DNA of 64,000 nucleotides, taken from contig CANJKZ010000065.1 of the NCBI GenBank assembly GCA_947471745.1, forward strand, positions 1,031,001 to 1,095,000, read 5' to 3'. The notes beneath the pieces are model-generated. The model made no database searches. It was not told the origin of the DNA and saw nothing but the letters and a program-made list of their open reading frames with translations. Position 1 is the stretch's first letter. Every line of letters starts with the position of its first letter. This document shows, in pieces, positions 40,651-52,939 of the stretch. Origin of the DNA: Closterium sp. Naga37s-1 (lineage: Eukaryota; Streptophyta; Zygnematophyceae; Desmidiales; Closteriaceae). The translations under genes were made by a program, and so were the position numbers.

Positions 40651-43600
40651 ATGGCGACGCCCAACGTTCTAGCGTTCGAGCCTGACGGTCGTCCCATCGA
40701 GTTCACTGTGTGGTTAGACGATCTCCAGCTGTTCCTTCTAACTGATGCCAAAGAGGGCGTTTCCCTATTTGATTACGTCTCTGGCACTGCCGTTACTCCT
40801 GCTGCTGATGCTCATGCTCTAGAACGCTCCCAGTGGCAGACTCGTGATGCTGCTGCACGCCTAGCTATTAGGAACCACCTGCCGATTACTGAGCGAGCGC
40901 ATTTCAGCCAGCACAGAACTGCTAAGACACTGTACGACGCTGTAGTTGCGCGCTACTCCTCCCCGGTCACTGCAGCCATAGGTCGACTCATGCTACCGTG
41001 TTCCCCGATCTTTCCTCGTTCACCACTGCTGAGGACCTAGTTTCTCACCTGCGCGCTACTGACTCTCGCTTTCGTGCCGCCCTTTCAGCCGAGTTCTGCG
41101 CCGCAAACCCCCCCCCCCCCCCCCCCGATGTACTTCACTCTCTATTTCCTTGTCACCCGCCTCCCTGACACTCTTAGCTCTGTCAGGGACCATTTCCTAG
41201 CGCTAGACCCCACCACTCTCACTGTCGACGACTTCGAGAAGCACCTCCTCGCAGCAGAGAAGAACATCCTCGCTGTAGGTGCTGCTCGTGGCACTCCTCG
41301 CTCTCCCCTCTTTGAGGGGTGCTCCCCCTCCCCTCTCACCCCCTCCTACGCCTCCGCAGCTGCTGCTCACGACTACCTTGGTGCTGAGGGGGTCGGAGCT
41401 GCTTCCGCTCCTAGTGGGAAGCGTCGCAGCGGCAGGGGCGGCAGGGGTGGCAGGGGCGATGGGGGTGGCGGTGGAGGTGGCGGTGGTGCAGGCGGCGGGG
41501 GAGGTGGAGGTGGTGGGGGTGGTCGTGGGGGTGGAGGCGGTGGAGGTGGTGGTGGGGGTGGCGGAGGCACTGGGAGCGGTGGAGGGGGCAGCAGCGGCGG
41601 TGGGGGAGGAGGGAGCGGTAGTGGCATTGGTGGTCAAGGCCAGCAGCAGCCGCAGCAGCAGCAGCAGCAGCAGCAGCATCAGCGTGAGCGTCAGCGCCAG
41701 ACCCCCACTTCCCAGCAGCTTCTTGACTGGTATGCCGGGCGTGGGGCTTCTGGGGGTCCTGGTCGCTGCCCCTATATCATCCGCACAGGTCCCCGCGCTG
41801 GTCGCCAGTGCACTGGTTTTCACACTGAGCAGCGCTGCTTCGCTCGGCTTAGCGACGCCTGGCGCGCCAAGTTTCCTGATGCTCCTGAGTTCCCCAACTG
41901 GGCAGACTTGCTTAGGCGTGATGTACCTATCTTTGATCTTGACTATGAGGCACTTCTTGCTGCTATGTATGCCTTGTCTGTTAGTGCTGAGGGTGACTGC
42001 TACTTGTGTGTGCCGCCGGATCCTGGTATAGCCCCTGGTATAGCCCCTGCAGCACTAGGTGCTTGTGAGTCTGCTCCCCTTGGTATTGCGCCTGCACAGG
42101 CTTTGCACACCTTTACACTTGACTCTGGTGCTTCCCGCTGTTTCTTTCGTGACAGTACCACAGTCACTCCCCTCCCTGCACCTGTTCCTGTCTCACTGGC
42201 TGACCCCTCTGGGGGCCCAGTGCTTGCACGGTCTTCCACTGTGCTTCCGTGTCCGGCGGTCCCGTCTGGTGAGCTGTCTGGTCTCCACCTCCCCTCGTTC
42301 TCTACGAACTTGGTGAGTAACGCTGTCCTCCAGGATGCGGGGGTTGACACCTTCACCCCTGGCCGGCAGCGTGTGGCGATTTGCACGTGCTCCCAGACTG
42401 GTCGCCACCTAGCCACGTTCGCTCGTGCGCCAGGGTCCAGTCTGTACACCCTCACCACTGCGTCACGCTCCGCCCCTTTGTCTCCCCAGTTGCACGCGTC
42501 TGCTCAGGTAGCTACACAGTGTGAGTGTCGCCGGCTGTCGCACGACACTCTCCTGTGGCACCACCGCCTTGGTCACCCCTCCCTGCCTCGCCTACGCAGC
42601 ATGCACTCCCGCTTCCTGGTTTCTGGTCTTCCCAGGTCTCTGCCTCCCCTCCCTCCCTCGCCTGCGCCGCCCTGCATTCCCTGCGTCGAGGGGCGGCAGC
42701 GCGCCGCTCCTCACTCCTCCTCGTTCCCTCCCACAGAGGCTCCACTGCAGACTCTCCACCTGGACGTGTGGGGCCCAGCCCGCATCCGTGGACAGGGCCA
42801 CGAGCGGTACTTCCTGCTGGTTGTCGACGACTACACGCGCTACACCACGGTCTTCCCCTTGCAGCGCAAGGGGGGTGTCCCTGATGTTTTGATCCCCTGG
42901 ATCCGCGCTACTCGTCTCCAGCTCCGCGAGCGGTTCCAGTCGGACTTTCCTGTCCTGCGTCTGCACTCTGACAGAGGTGGTGAGTTCTCCTCAGACCTCT
43001 TGGCAGCCTTCTGTGCGGAGCACGGCATCCGCCAGACTTTCACGCTTCCAGCCTCTCCGCAGCAGAATGGGGTTGCTGAGCGCCGCATTGGCTTAGTCAT
43101 GGAGGTCGCTCGTACCTCCATGATCCATGCGGCTGCCCCCCATTTTCTGTGGCCGTTTGCGGTCCGGTACGCCGCGCATCAGCTCAACCTTTGGCCCCGT
43201 GTCTCCTTGCCGGAGACCTCGCCCACACTGCTGTGGACGGGGAAGGTTGGCGATGCGTCGCGTTTCCGGGTCTGGGGTGCTCGTGCCTTTGTCCGCAATA
43301 CCACCGCGGACAAGCTCTCCCCTCGCGCCATTCCTTGCGTCTTCCTTGGCTTTGTCCCTGACGCGCCTGGCTGGCAGTTTTACGACCCCGCCTCGCGCCG
43401 TGTCTTTGCGTCTCAGGACGTCACCTTTGACGAGTCCGTCCCCTTTTACCGCCTCTTCCCCTACCGCACTGCTCCTCGCCCCCCCTCGCCGCTCTTTCTC
43501 GCCCCAGGTCCTCCCCAGGTAGACCCCCTCCCCGCGCCAGGTCCTGCTCCTTCAGGTGTCTCTCAGGTAGACCCCCCTGCGCCTGTGCCTGTTGAGGTCA

Positions 43601-46476
43601 CTGGTGACTCCAGTCCTGCTGCGAGTGGTGCTGTCCCTGGGGGTGCGGAGCTTGGGGGTGCTGAGTCTGGGGGCGCTGAGCGTGTGGAGCCTGGAGGTGC
43701 TGAGCCTGCGCGTGAGGAGCCTGGAGGTGCTGCGTCTCGGGGTACTGCGTCTGGAGGTGCTGCGTCTGGGGGTGCTGAGCATGTGTGTGCGGAGCCTGGG
43801 GGTGCTGAGTCTGGGGGTGAGTTGCCTGAGGGTTCTGAGACTGCTGTTACGCGGTCTCCTTGGAGTAGCCGTCTTCGTCCGCGTGTGCCCCTCACCTCCC
43901 AGCAGCTGCACGACTGGTACGGTCGCCGTCGGCGTCCCACTTCTGCACCTCAGGGCTCTCCTGCTGGAGGTTCTTCTGCTGGTGTCGCTGGTCCCGGAGG
44001 TGCTCGTACTGGGAGTACTGGAGCTGCTGGGGCTGGTGGTGGTGCTGCTGGAGGTACTGGAGCTACTGGCGGTGCTGGAGCTGCTGAGGGTACAGGAGCT
44101 GCTGGAGGTGCTGGAGGTGCTGGAGCTGCTGGAGCTGCTACAGCTGCTGGAGGTGCTGGAGCTGCTGGGGGTGCTGGAGCTGCTGGAGGTGCTGGAGCTG
44201 CTGGTGGGGCTGGTGCTGCTCGTGCTGGTGGCACTGCTCAGCCGCGCCTGTTCTTTGCTCCGCCGTCTCCGTCGTCTCAGCCACCACCTGACTCTGCACT
44301 TTGCCAGGTTCTCAGTCTTCCCTCGTCTACTGGTCTTCCGTTACAGCCTGGCTCCCCGCTGCCTGCTCCTTCTCCATACACAGAGCAGCCTGGTGGCCTT
44401 GCAGAGCGTCGTGAGCCTGCGTCGCGTCCTGTCTCCCCTGTCAGTTCCGGTCGTCGTGTTCCTCGTCAGAGCCAGCTGGCTGTCTCCGACCCTCCCCTTG
44501 TAGTTTGTCGTCCTTCCTCTCCTTCACCGCGTGTTCCTCTGCCGCCTCCCCCTGCGTCCTCTCTGCCTGTCGTTGCTGACTCTGCGTCTGACCAGTTTCG
44601 TGCTGAGCACTCTACTGTCACGCGTCTGCTTGCCACTGTTGTCACAGACCTGTCGTTTCAGTCTGCTGCTGCGTCTGCCTTAGTCACTGAGCTTGTTGCC
44701 TTTGCTGCTCACTGTCGTCTAGACTACGCCGCCCTTGTTGCTGAGTCTGCGTCTGTCTGTCCTCCGTCCGTCGGGGGTGAGTGTGCTCTTGGCACGGACG
44801 TCCTTGAGGACAGGCAGGAGGACCTTGAGTGTCTTGCAGCCGCTGCGCCTCATCTCGTATCCATGCTGCTTGCCCCTGAGGGAGACCCGGATGCACCAGA
44901 CATCCCTACCCCGCGCTCTTACGCTGAGGCGATCGCGGGTGAGTACTCCTCTCAGTGGCAGACAGCCATGGACGCAGAGATGGCATCCTGGAAGTCCACA
45001 GGCACCTACGTCGACGAGGCTCCCCCTCCTGGGGCGAACATTGTCAGTGGCATGTGGATTTTCAGGGTGAAGCGGCCTCCAGGTTCTCCGCCTGTCTTCA
45101 AGGCTCGTTACGTGGCTCGAGGCTTCAGTCAGCGAGAGGGAGTTGACTTCTTCCAGACCTTCTCCCCCACCCCGAAGATGACCACTCTTCGGGTGCTGCT
45201 GCACGTTGCCGCTCAGCGTGACTACGAGCTTCACTCTCTTGACTTTAGCACAGCCTTCTTACAGGGCAGCCTGCACGAGGAGATTTGGCTGCGCCGCCCT
45301 CCTGGCTTCACTGGGTCGTTCCCTCCTGGTACCGAGTGGAGCCTCCGGCGGCCGGTCTACGGTCTCCGCCAGGCGCCACGTGAGTGGCACGACACACTGA
45401 GGACGACACTTGCGGCTCTTGGGTTTGCTCCGTCGACTGCTGACCCGTCGCTGTTTTTGCGCACCGACACTTCGCTGCCGCCGTTCTACGTTCTCGTGTA
45501 CGTCGACGACTTGGTCTTTGCCACTGCTGACACTGAGGCTCTTGCCCTGGTGAAGTCGGAGCTGCAGAAGAGACAGACGTGCACAGACCTGGGTGAACTG
45601 CGTAGCTACCTTGGCTTGCAGATCACCCGGGACAGAGCACGCCGCACCATCACACTGACTCAGTCACACATGGTGCAGCAGGTCCTTCAGCGCTTCGGTT
45701 TCACCTGGTCCTCAGCACAGGCCACTCCTCTGGCTACAGGTCACTCGCTCTCAGCTCCACCTTCGGACGAGTCCGTAGAGCCGAGTGGTCCTTACCCAGA
45801 GTTAGTGGGCTGCCTCATGTACCTGATGACTTGCACTCGTCCTGACCTTGCGTACCCTCTTGGCCTTCTGGCTCGCTACGTGGCTCCTGGTCGGCACCGA
45901 AAGGTGCACATGGATGCTGCCAAGAGGGTACTACGCTACTTGTGCATTTCATCGGCCATGGGGCTCGTGCTTGGAGGACGGGGTGAAGTTGTCCTCACAG
46001 GTCACTCAGACGCCTCTTGGGTTGATGACCAGGCTACGCAGCGGTCGTCACAGGGTTACACCTTCAGCCTTGGTTCTGGTTCAGTTTCCTGGCGTTCTAC
46101 ACGTTCGTCTTCAGTTCTCGGCTCCAGCTGTGAGGCAAAGATCTACGCCACAGCCATGGCTGCACAGGAGCTGCGCTGGCTCACCTACCTGCTGACCGAC
46201 TTGGGAGAGCGGCCTCGTTCTCCTCCAGTTCTGTACGTCGACAACAAGGCCGCCATTGCCTTGTGTCAGGAGCACAGACTGGAGCACAGAACAAAGCACA
46301 TCGCTCTCCGTTACTTTCTTGCTCGAGAGCTGCAGCAGCGTGGCCAGCTTCGTCTTACCTACGTGGCCACTCGGGCCAACACTGCTGATATATTCACCAA
46401 GGCACTTCCGCCTGGTGATCATCAGCGTTTCTGCACTTTGTTAGGCCTTGTGCCCACGCTTCCTCACTTGCTGTAG
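40651..46476 (+). CDS. gag-pol region of Copia B
   Basis: Starts at ATGGCGACGCCC (MATPNVLAFEPDGRPIEF), a typical Copia gag N-terminus. Recognisable parts in order: gag; a poly-glycine tract then poly-glutamine (about 41.43-41.69 kb); a Cys/His cluster spaced C-x13-C-x3-H-x4-C at 41767-41853 in place of the usual CCHC knuckle; protease LDSGASRCFF (42.12 kb); integrase zinc region HHRLGHPSLP and core WGPARIRGQGHERYF; a long Ala/Gly-rich linker (about 43.6-44.25 kb); reverse transcriptase with LVYVDDLVFA (about 45.5 kb); RNase H with SDASW and the terminal block ANTADIFTKALP. The region is nearly whole, with about one break. The element's own protease would cut the product into particle and enzyme proteins. 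Confidence 0.9.
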
Positions 46477-46703
46477 GCTTTCTTTGTACCATGATTTATA
46501 TGTATTCCTACATGCTTGTTCTTGTAGGTAGATATCACTGTACTGTTGTTGTTACATATATATCTCTGCATGTGAACTGGCCTTGTGGCCTTCTTGCTTG
46601 TGCTCAGACTGCGTGGTGACGTTGTGATCCACCCTGAGCTTGCTTTGCACTTCCTGACTGGTCTTGTGACCCTCTGTTCTCCCCCACTCTGCCTATGGGG
46701 GTG
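46477..46703 (+). other. 3' untranslated part of Copia B
   Basis: 227 bp between the pol stop and the 3' LTR. There is no reading frame of interest. It ends with the purine-rich ATGGGGGTG that primes plus-strand synthesis in LTR elements. Confidence 0.6.
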
Positions 46704-46840
46704 TGTCAAACATATGTATATATATGTTATAGTTTGGGTAGGCTTAGTGGGGTACACACTGTGGGGTACAACCCCTTAGGTTTCTTCTTTGTACCAACCC
46801 TCTCGATAGTCGACATCACTTTTTGCCTACGATTCTAACA
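46704..46840 (+). repeat. 3' LTR of Copia B
   Basis: 137 bp, identical to the 5' LTR, followed by the target duplication CTGCT (46841-46845) and then by AGGTG, which continues the interrupted 173-bp repeat monomer. Confidence 0.93.
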
Positions 46841-46855
46841 CTGCTAGGTGTATTT

Positions 46856-47300
46856 TGTTGGGCTGATAATGCCCTTAGGATCTTTGCAGGACAAAATTCA
46901 AGGGTAGGATGATGTAGTAGCGGAAGCGTTTAATGAAAAGATTGTGAACCACCTTGCGCTTGTGTGTGAGGGCAAAGTAAGTTGATAATAACAAAAACAT
47001 ACAAGCTTTTATATGAATACAAAGGAATATGAAGAGATATAGTTGATAACTGTTTTACTGTTGCTGTTGCGGTTCGATACAGTGTCGACTCGGGCAACTG
47101 CTCAGTATCGAGACAGTTGTTTGTCCTTGCTGTCGCGCTGCATTTGTCAGGTCAAAGGTCGCTGACCTTTGACTTTCGCGTAACCTCCAACAGTTATTCC
47201 ACCTCCGAGGGTTGACTCACCGATGTTTCGATACGATCTGCTTCGCTTCTGTCTTGGTGTTTCGACACAACAGAGGCGCTTAAATCAGTTGTTTCCAACA
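46856..47300 (-). repeat. 3' LTR of Copia C (left on the map)
   Basis: 445 bp, with TGTTGGGCTG at the left edge and TTTCCAACA at the right. It differs at one base from 52495-52939. The stop codon of the gag-pol frame lies a few bases inside this LTR. Confidence 0.92.
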
Positions 47301-50300
47301 CTCCCCTTCGCTTCTGGAGTGTCGCTGCAGGTGACGTGGCTCTGTCCAGTCAGCAGCATGCAATATTCGAACTTCGACTTTCCGAGCTTCTTGGTCAGGT
47401 AGTCAGCTGCCATCTCGGATGTGGGGCTGTAAGACAGCTCAAGTCTTCCCTTCTCGATCTCGTCCTTTACGAAGAAATATCGCAGGGCGATATGTTTCGT
47501 CCTGTTCGCGAATCCATTTTTGTTGGCGATGCGAATTGCCGACTGGTTGTCGCAAAATAGGGAGAAGCTGGGTAACTGAGCCAGCTTCGCTTCCTCCAGA
47601 AGTTCGCGAAGGTACAGTCCTTCCTTGGTGGCTGAGCAGAGTGCGATGTATTCAGCTTCAGCTGAGGAGAGGGCGATTAATTCTTGTTTGCTCGACTGCC
47701 ACGAAATAGGTCCGATAGGCTCGAGACGGTAGATATAGCCTGTACGCGAACGCCTGTTGTCAGAATCTCCGGCGTGGTCTGCGTCGACGTAGCCGATTAG
47801 CTTGGGCGTTGTAGTTACGTTTTTTTAGTAGATCAGGCCGATCATCGGAGTGCTTACGAGGTAGTGTAGAGCGTGATCGAGTTCCTTCATGTGTTCGTCT
47901 TCAGGCCTTTTGAGATAAGTGGCGAGTTGGCTTGCTGAGTATGATAGGTCTGGACGGCAGGTGACGGCCGCGAAGAGAAGGCATCCCAGCTTTCTCTGGT
48001 AGTTGCGTATGCCGGCGGGTTTCAGTAGAGCGGATTCTGTCTTGTTATTTCCTGCCGTGTAGCGGTATGGCGTGGAGATGGTAGTTGGCGTGAGTGCGAA
48101 CCGTTTGGCGATGGTGTCGGCATACTTTGCGGCGTTGAGATAGATCGCGTCTTCTCCTTCTTGGATGTTGAGGCCGAGGTATTGCATGACGGTAGATGAA
48201 ACCGTGAGGGTGAGATCCTTTTGTAGCTCCCCTTCGAACCAGGTAGTAACGTTGTCGGTTGACCCGATGTAAAGCAGATCGTCTACGTAGACAATCAGTA
48301 GAATGTAGTTGTCGTCTTTCGTAAATCGGTACATGCCTTGGTCGTGCGGCAGCTGCTTGAATCCGATGCGAGTGAGCCGAGCGTGTAAGTACTGCTGCCA
48401 CAGTCTCGGGGCCTGTTTAATCCCGTACAGAGATTTTTGCAGCTGACAGACTTGATTGGGCTCTCCGTGAGAACCATGTGGGAGTTCGACGTAGATCTCT
48501 GCGTCGACGGGTGCGTAGAGAAAGGCATTGGCGACGTCGATTTGCCGTAGTTTCTTCTTTTTCATAGCGGCGACCGCGAGAAGAATCCGTAGTGAAGTAT
48601 GTCAACTAACCGGTGCGAATGTCTCAGTGAAATCGCGTCCGTGCTCTTGGTCGAAGCCACGTACGACCCAGCGTGCCTTGAACTTGTCGATGGTGCCATC
48701 TGCTTTCGTCTTCACACGGAAGACCCACTTCCCAGTGAGTATCGTCTTGTTTCGTGCCACGCCAATAGGAACAACCTTCCAGGTGTTTCGCTCCTGTAGT
48801 GCTTTCAATTCCTTGTCCATGGCTTCACGCCATTTTTCCCTATGCTCCCCCCCTAGAGCCTGCTAAACTGTGGCAGGCTCCTTAGGAGGATCCATGCCGT
48901 GGACCGCGGTGACGAGACCAAGTATCTGAAGTCCACTCTGTGTGTAGCGGGGGAGTGTTGTGTCCTCGGGATAAGCTGCTTCGTCGCCAGTTTCTGGGTC
49001 AGGTATGAAATTGGGCCCTATGCGTTCTGCTTCGTTGGTGTTGACTTCTGCAGGTGTAACGTAACCAGTGTCGGCGAGGTCGAAATAAGTTTCTGCGTTG
49101 ACGCTTTCGCGAGGATTTTCGTCATTCATCGGGATAGGAACGGAGCAGTAAGGGAGTGGTCCTGCTTCATCCGAGGCGTTATCCACGTTTTGCTCGTCCC
49201 AGTCAGCTTCGTCTGCTGCCGAGGCGAAGTGTCGGTCACCATGAAAGCCACCTGTGGGATCCCGATTTTCTTCCAAGTTGGCAAGATATGTCGGAAGGGT
49301 GAGTCGTTCGTAGAAGATGACGTCACGTGCTGCCACTGTTTCTTTGGAGTGGACGTCGAAGATCTTCCACGCGTTGTAATTCTTTTCGATGCCCAGGTGT
49401 AGTCCCCACTGTGCTCGTTGAGAAAATCGGCCGGCTCGTGCAGATGGGGGTCGGTACTGTACCATGCAGCCGAAAACTCGTAACATTTTTGTGCTGCCCT
49501 GTTTTCCTGTCCACAGCAGGTGGGGTGATGCGTTGTTCGGCAGTGACGACGACGAAAGCAAGTTGTGCAGCATGACAGCGTGGTCCATTGCTTCAGGCGA
49601 CTGGTGATTGGGCAGTCGCATGCCACGCAGTAACTTGCGCATGGTGTTCTGGAGAGTTCGGTTCATCCGTTCCGCCACGCCTTGCTGTTGATGGGCGTAA
49701 GGAAGCGAGATGAGCCTTTTGATCCCCTTTTCTGCCAAGAACTGCTTGAACCTCTGTGAGGTGTATTCTCCTCCTCCGTCTGACTGAAAGCTCTTCAGTT
49801 TCTCGCTCTGCTACTGGGAGCCAAGCGATGAAGGCTTCGAAGGCCATGTCCTTGCTCGGAAGATTGAGGTGCCAAACGTAACGTGTAGCTGCATCGATGA
49901 ACGTGATGGTATAACTGTATGCGCCTTGTCCGGGTTCGCGGTTGTACAGGATGTCGCTGTACACCTTTTCAAGTGGTGCGTAAGCTGGTGCGCTGGGATT
50001 GTGGTGAGGAGTGAAGGGTCGATGAGGTAAGTCAGCTTCGGGGCAAGTAAAACACGTTCCTCGTGCTCGTCGAAGTTCACTTCCGTCCGTTAGGAGTAGT
50101 GAATCCTTGTCGAGTACGCCTGCTCGGATTGTATTGTTTAACACCGTGTTTCTTGGGTGTCCCATTCGTGCGTGCCAGATGTCTTCGCTGGCGCGATGTC
50201 CGGGTGAACGACGATACAAGTCGGAGTTGGAGTAAAAAGCGGCGGTGAAGTTGGCGCTTCGGTGAACTTCGCGAGGAGTGGGAGTTAGCTGCTGCGCAGG

Positions 50301-52433
50301 AGTCAATGAAGTATTATCGATGTGTGGCGATGTTGAAGAACCTGCGATTGGTGTTGTAAGTGTTGTTGGTATTTCCGATGGTTCTGCTGCTGCCGATGTT
50401 GTTTCTGTTGCTGTCGATGTTGTCTCTGCTGCTGTTGATGTTGTTTCTGCTGCTGCCGAGTGTTGAATCATTGCTAATGCTCGTGTTCGTTCTGCCTCAG
50501 GGATGGTGTGCGAATACCAGAAGCCTTCAGGACTGAAGTCGGGGTCAAGATCCGGTGGATGTGTCCAAGAAGTGATTGTGACAATCCCGTCGCTGTCGGC
50601 AGTGCCGAGATCTGGAACAAAGTCGAGGACGAAGACATTATTTTTCAAGAACGCTTTGCCGATGTAGAGTCCTCCTCGACCGTGGAAGAGCTTGAACTCC
50701 TGTGTGGTGCTGTCTGCCTCGAGGTGTATGCCCTTCGCCATCAGCTGACTGACGCTCAGTAGGTTGTAACCGAGTCCTTCTGCTATCAAAACCTTTGACA
50801 TCTGCAGTATGACGTTTGTTTCTCGTGACTGAAGTTGCACTACGCCTTGCCGTCGTGTGCGCAGGTTCTGATTATTGGCGACGGTGATGACGACTTCTCG
50901 TTGAAGTTGGTGTTCACGTTGGACAAAGCGTCCAGAGGAGCACATATGCTGTCCGCAGCAACTGTCCAAGAACCATGTATCCTTCCCGGATGGCTCGCTT
51001 TGAGCGATGGCTGCGTACGTTGGATTTGGTTGAAGTGACTCGCGGCGAGGCGTGCTGTTGTCGAGTTGTTCTTCCGGTGAGTAATGTGGTGGAGACTCGG
51101 TGATGCAGGAATCGGTCAGCCATGTCATACAACTGACGATATTTCTTGTTTCTTGCGCAGGTTGTCCCGTCGATGTTGTTGAGATTTGTACTTGGGATGT
51201 CGGATTTACTTGCGTTGAGGCAACTTGACTGCTTGAAGGCTGAAGCTGCCGTTGCGTCGGTGCTGATTGTTGTCGGTTAGGGCAGTGTGAGCGAGGATGC
51301 CCTGACGTTTTGCAAAGATGACAAAACGGAGGTACTGATTTCTGTTGATGCCGATTGTTGTTGTTGTATCGTCGTTGAGTGTGGAATGCAAAATCGGGCA
51401 CTGATGCCTTCTTCTTGTGTCGTTCCTCTTGCAGGTCCATATCTTGCTGCTCGGCATGAATTTCGGCGCAGAGTGCTGCTTCTGATATCTTTCCATGTGC
51501 TCGGAGTATGGCGCGGGTGGAGCGCCACTGAGGACCGAGGCCGCCGATAATGACTGTGACGAAGGCGTCTTCTGAAATCGTTCCTCCGCATCGAAGGAGT
51601 TTGTCGCGCAATTCGTGACAACGGCTGATATATGCCATTCCTTTTTCGCCTGGTTTCATTTCGACTGTCGTCAGTTGCGCCGTTAACCGACTTTGATTTA
51701 CGCTGTCTGTTGCTTGATACAGGTTCTTCAAGTGGTTGTACGCGAGTTCTGCATAGTTGCCGTAACCCCGGTAAGACCGTATGTTCTGCTGCTGACTTGG
51801 AGTGATATTTCTCAGCAGTATTGTGTACGCCATCATTGACTGATAAGTGTGCTGCTGCTTGTCGTACTGTGTGCCGTGTGTTGGATATGGCAGGGACCCG
51901 TCGAAGAAGCCAAGAATCTGCGCGCCTTCCATCATTAACTCGAACTCGAATGACCAGGTAAAGAAATCCTTTCCGTCGAAAGGCCTTGTCGTCTGCAGTT
52001 TTAAGACGTCCGCGAACTGCGACTGAACTTGAAGTGCATCCAACGTCTTTTCTTGTCCGGATGCAGGCTGCGGGTGTGGCATAAAGCTGACGGAGCCACG
52101 CTGGGGCTCATACGGGGCAAAGGTAGGCCGTTGCTGTTGGTTTCCACGTGCGTAGGATGAACCGTCGAGGCTCATCGGTGTTGCGTTGTTGTTGCTGTTG
52201 TTTGACTGTGCAGGTGCCCCTTGCTGGTGCTGTTCGTAGAAGGACATGAAGGAGAAGAACTTCTCCATCATGTCTGGATCGAAGGCCGCAGCTTGATTTG
52301 CGGGAGTTTCCGAAGACGATGCCCTTGGTCTTGTTGCCGTACCCTCCTCTGTCTGTAGGCCAGAGGCAGGAGGTGGAGTAGGGGTAGTGCCAGGAGAGCC
52401 GTTCGAGGAGCTTCTCTCCTTTTGCGTTGCCAT
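47285..52433 (-). pseudogene. gag-pol region of Copia C (broken)
   Basis: Read on the minus strand, the likely start is the ATG at 52433 (MATQKERSSSNGSPG); an ATG further upstream falls in the primer site. Visible parts: a gag region with a CCHC knuckle CHLCKTSGHPRSHC (near 51.3 kb), the protease region (near 50.9 kb), the integrase zinc region HARMGHPRNTVLN (near 50.15 kb) followed by the integrase core, reverse transcriptase with QIDVANAFLYAP and YVDDLLYIGS (about 48.3-48.5 kb), and RNase H with SAEAEYIALCSATKEG (about 47.6 kb). The frame ends just inside the 3' LTR. About four breaks interrupt the region, so this copy is a recent but non-functional fossil. Confidence 0.88.
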
Positions 52434-52482
52434 TTCTTGCGATGTTGTAGATGTCTTGTTTGTAGTCGAATTTGCCCTGACT

Positions 52483-52494
52483 GCTCTCATACCA
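52483..52494 (-). other. Primer-binding site of Copia C
   Basis: On the minus strand TGGTATGAGAGC directly follows the 5' LTR, a close match to the plant Copia initiator-methionine-tRNA site. Confidence 0.75.
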
Positions 52495-52939
52495 TGTTGG
52501 GCTGATAATGCCCTTAGGATCTTTGCAGGACAAAATTCAAGGGTAGGATGATGTAGTAGCGGAAGCGTTTAATGAAAAGATTGTGAACCACCTTGCGCTT
52601 GTGTGTGAGGGCAAAGTAAGTTGATAATAACAAAAACATACAAGCTTTTATATGAATACAAAGGAATATGAAGAGATATAGTTGATAACTGTTTTACTGT
52701 TGCTGTTGCGGTTCGATACAGTGTCGACTCGGGCAACTGCTCAGTATCGAGACAGTTGTTTGTCCTTGCTGTCGCGCTGCATTTGTCAGGTCAAAGGTCG
52801 CTGACCTTTGACTTTCGCGTAACCTCCAACAGTTATTCAACCTCCGAGGGTTGACTCACCGATGTTTCGATACGATCTGCTTCGCTTCTGTCTTGGTGTT
52901 TCGACACAACAGAGGCGCTTAAATCAGTTGTTTCCAACA
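52495..52939 (-). repeat. 5' LTR of Copia C (right on the map)
   Basis: 445 bp with TG...CA ends, one base different from the other LTR. Followed by the target duplication TATTT at 52940-52944. Confidence 0.92.

Larger units (their letters stand above)
39593..46840 (+). mobile_element. Copia retrotransposon B, nearly whole and young
   Basis: A 7.25-kb element with both LTRs (137 bp each, identical by eye), a primer-binding site, a long low-complexity leader, a gag-pol region and a purine-rich tract (ATGGGGGTG) before the 3' LTR. The 5-bp target duplication CTGCT is intact, and the target is a monomer of the 173-bp repeat. The domain order gag, protease, integrase, reverse transcriptase, RNase H places it in Ty1/Copia. 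The LTRs are unusually short for a Copia element of this size. Identical LTRs point to recent insertion. The element looks whole apart from about one break in its coding region. Confidence 0.93.
46856..52939 (-). mobile_element. Copia retrotransposon C, complete ends, broken inside
   Basis: A 6.08-kb element in reverse orientation, flanked by 445-bp LTRs that differ at a single position and by the 5-bp target duplication TATTT (46851-46855 and 52940-52944). It sits in the same 173-bp repeat monomer as element B, only 15 bp away. On the minus strand it shows primer site, gag, protease, integrase, reverse transcriptase and RNase H in Copia order, and a purine tract GCGAAGGGGAG next to the left LTR. 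The LTRs say it is young, yet the coding region has about four breaks, so this copy is not intact. Confidence 0.93.

Noticed and set aside
39954-41040. Cys/Leu/Ala-rich frames over the Copia B leader
   Set aside because: They arise from CTGCCTGC slippage repeats upstream of the real gag start.
41203-44503. Large antisense and alternate-frame reading frames over the Gly- and Ala-rich parts of Copia B
   Set aside because: They are shadows of the GC-rich polyprotein. The gag-pol frame has all the conserved domains.
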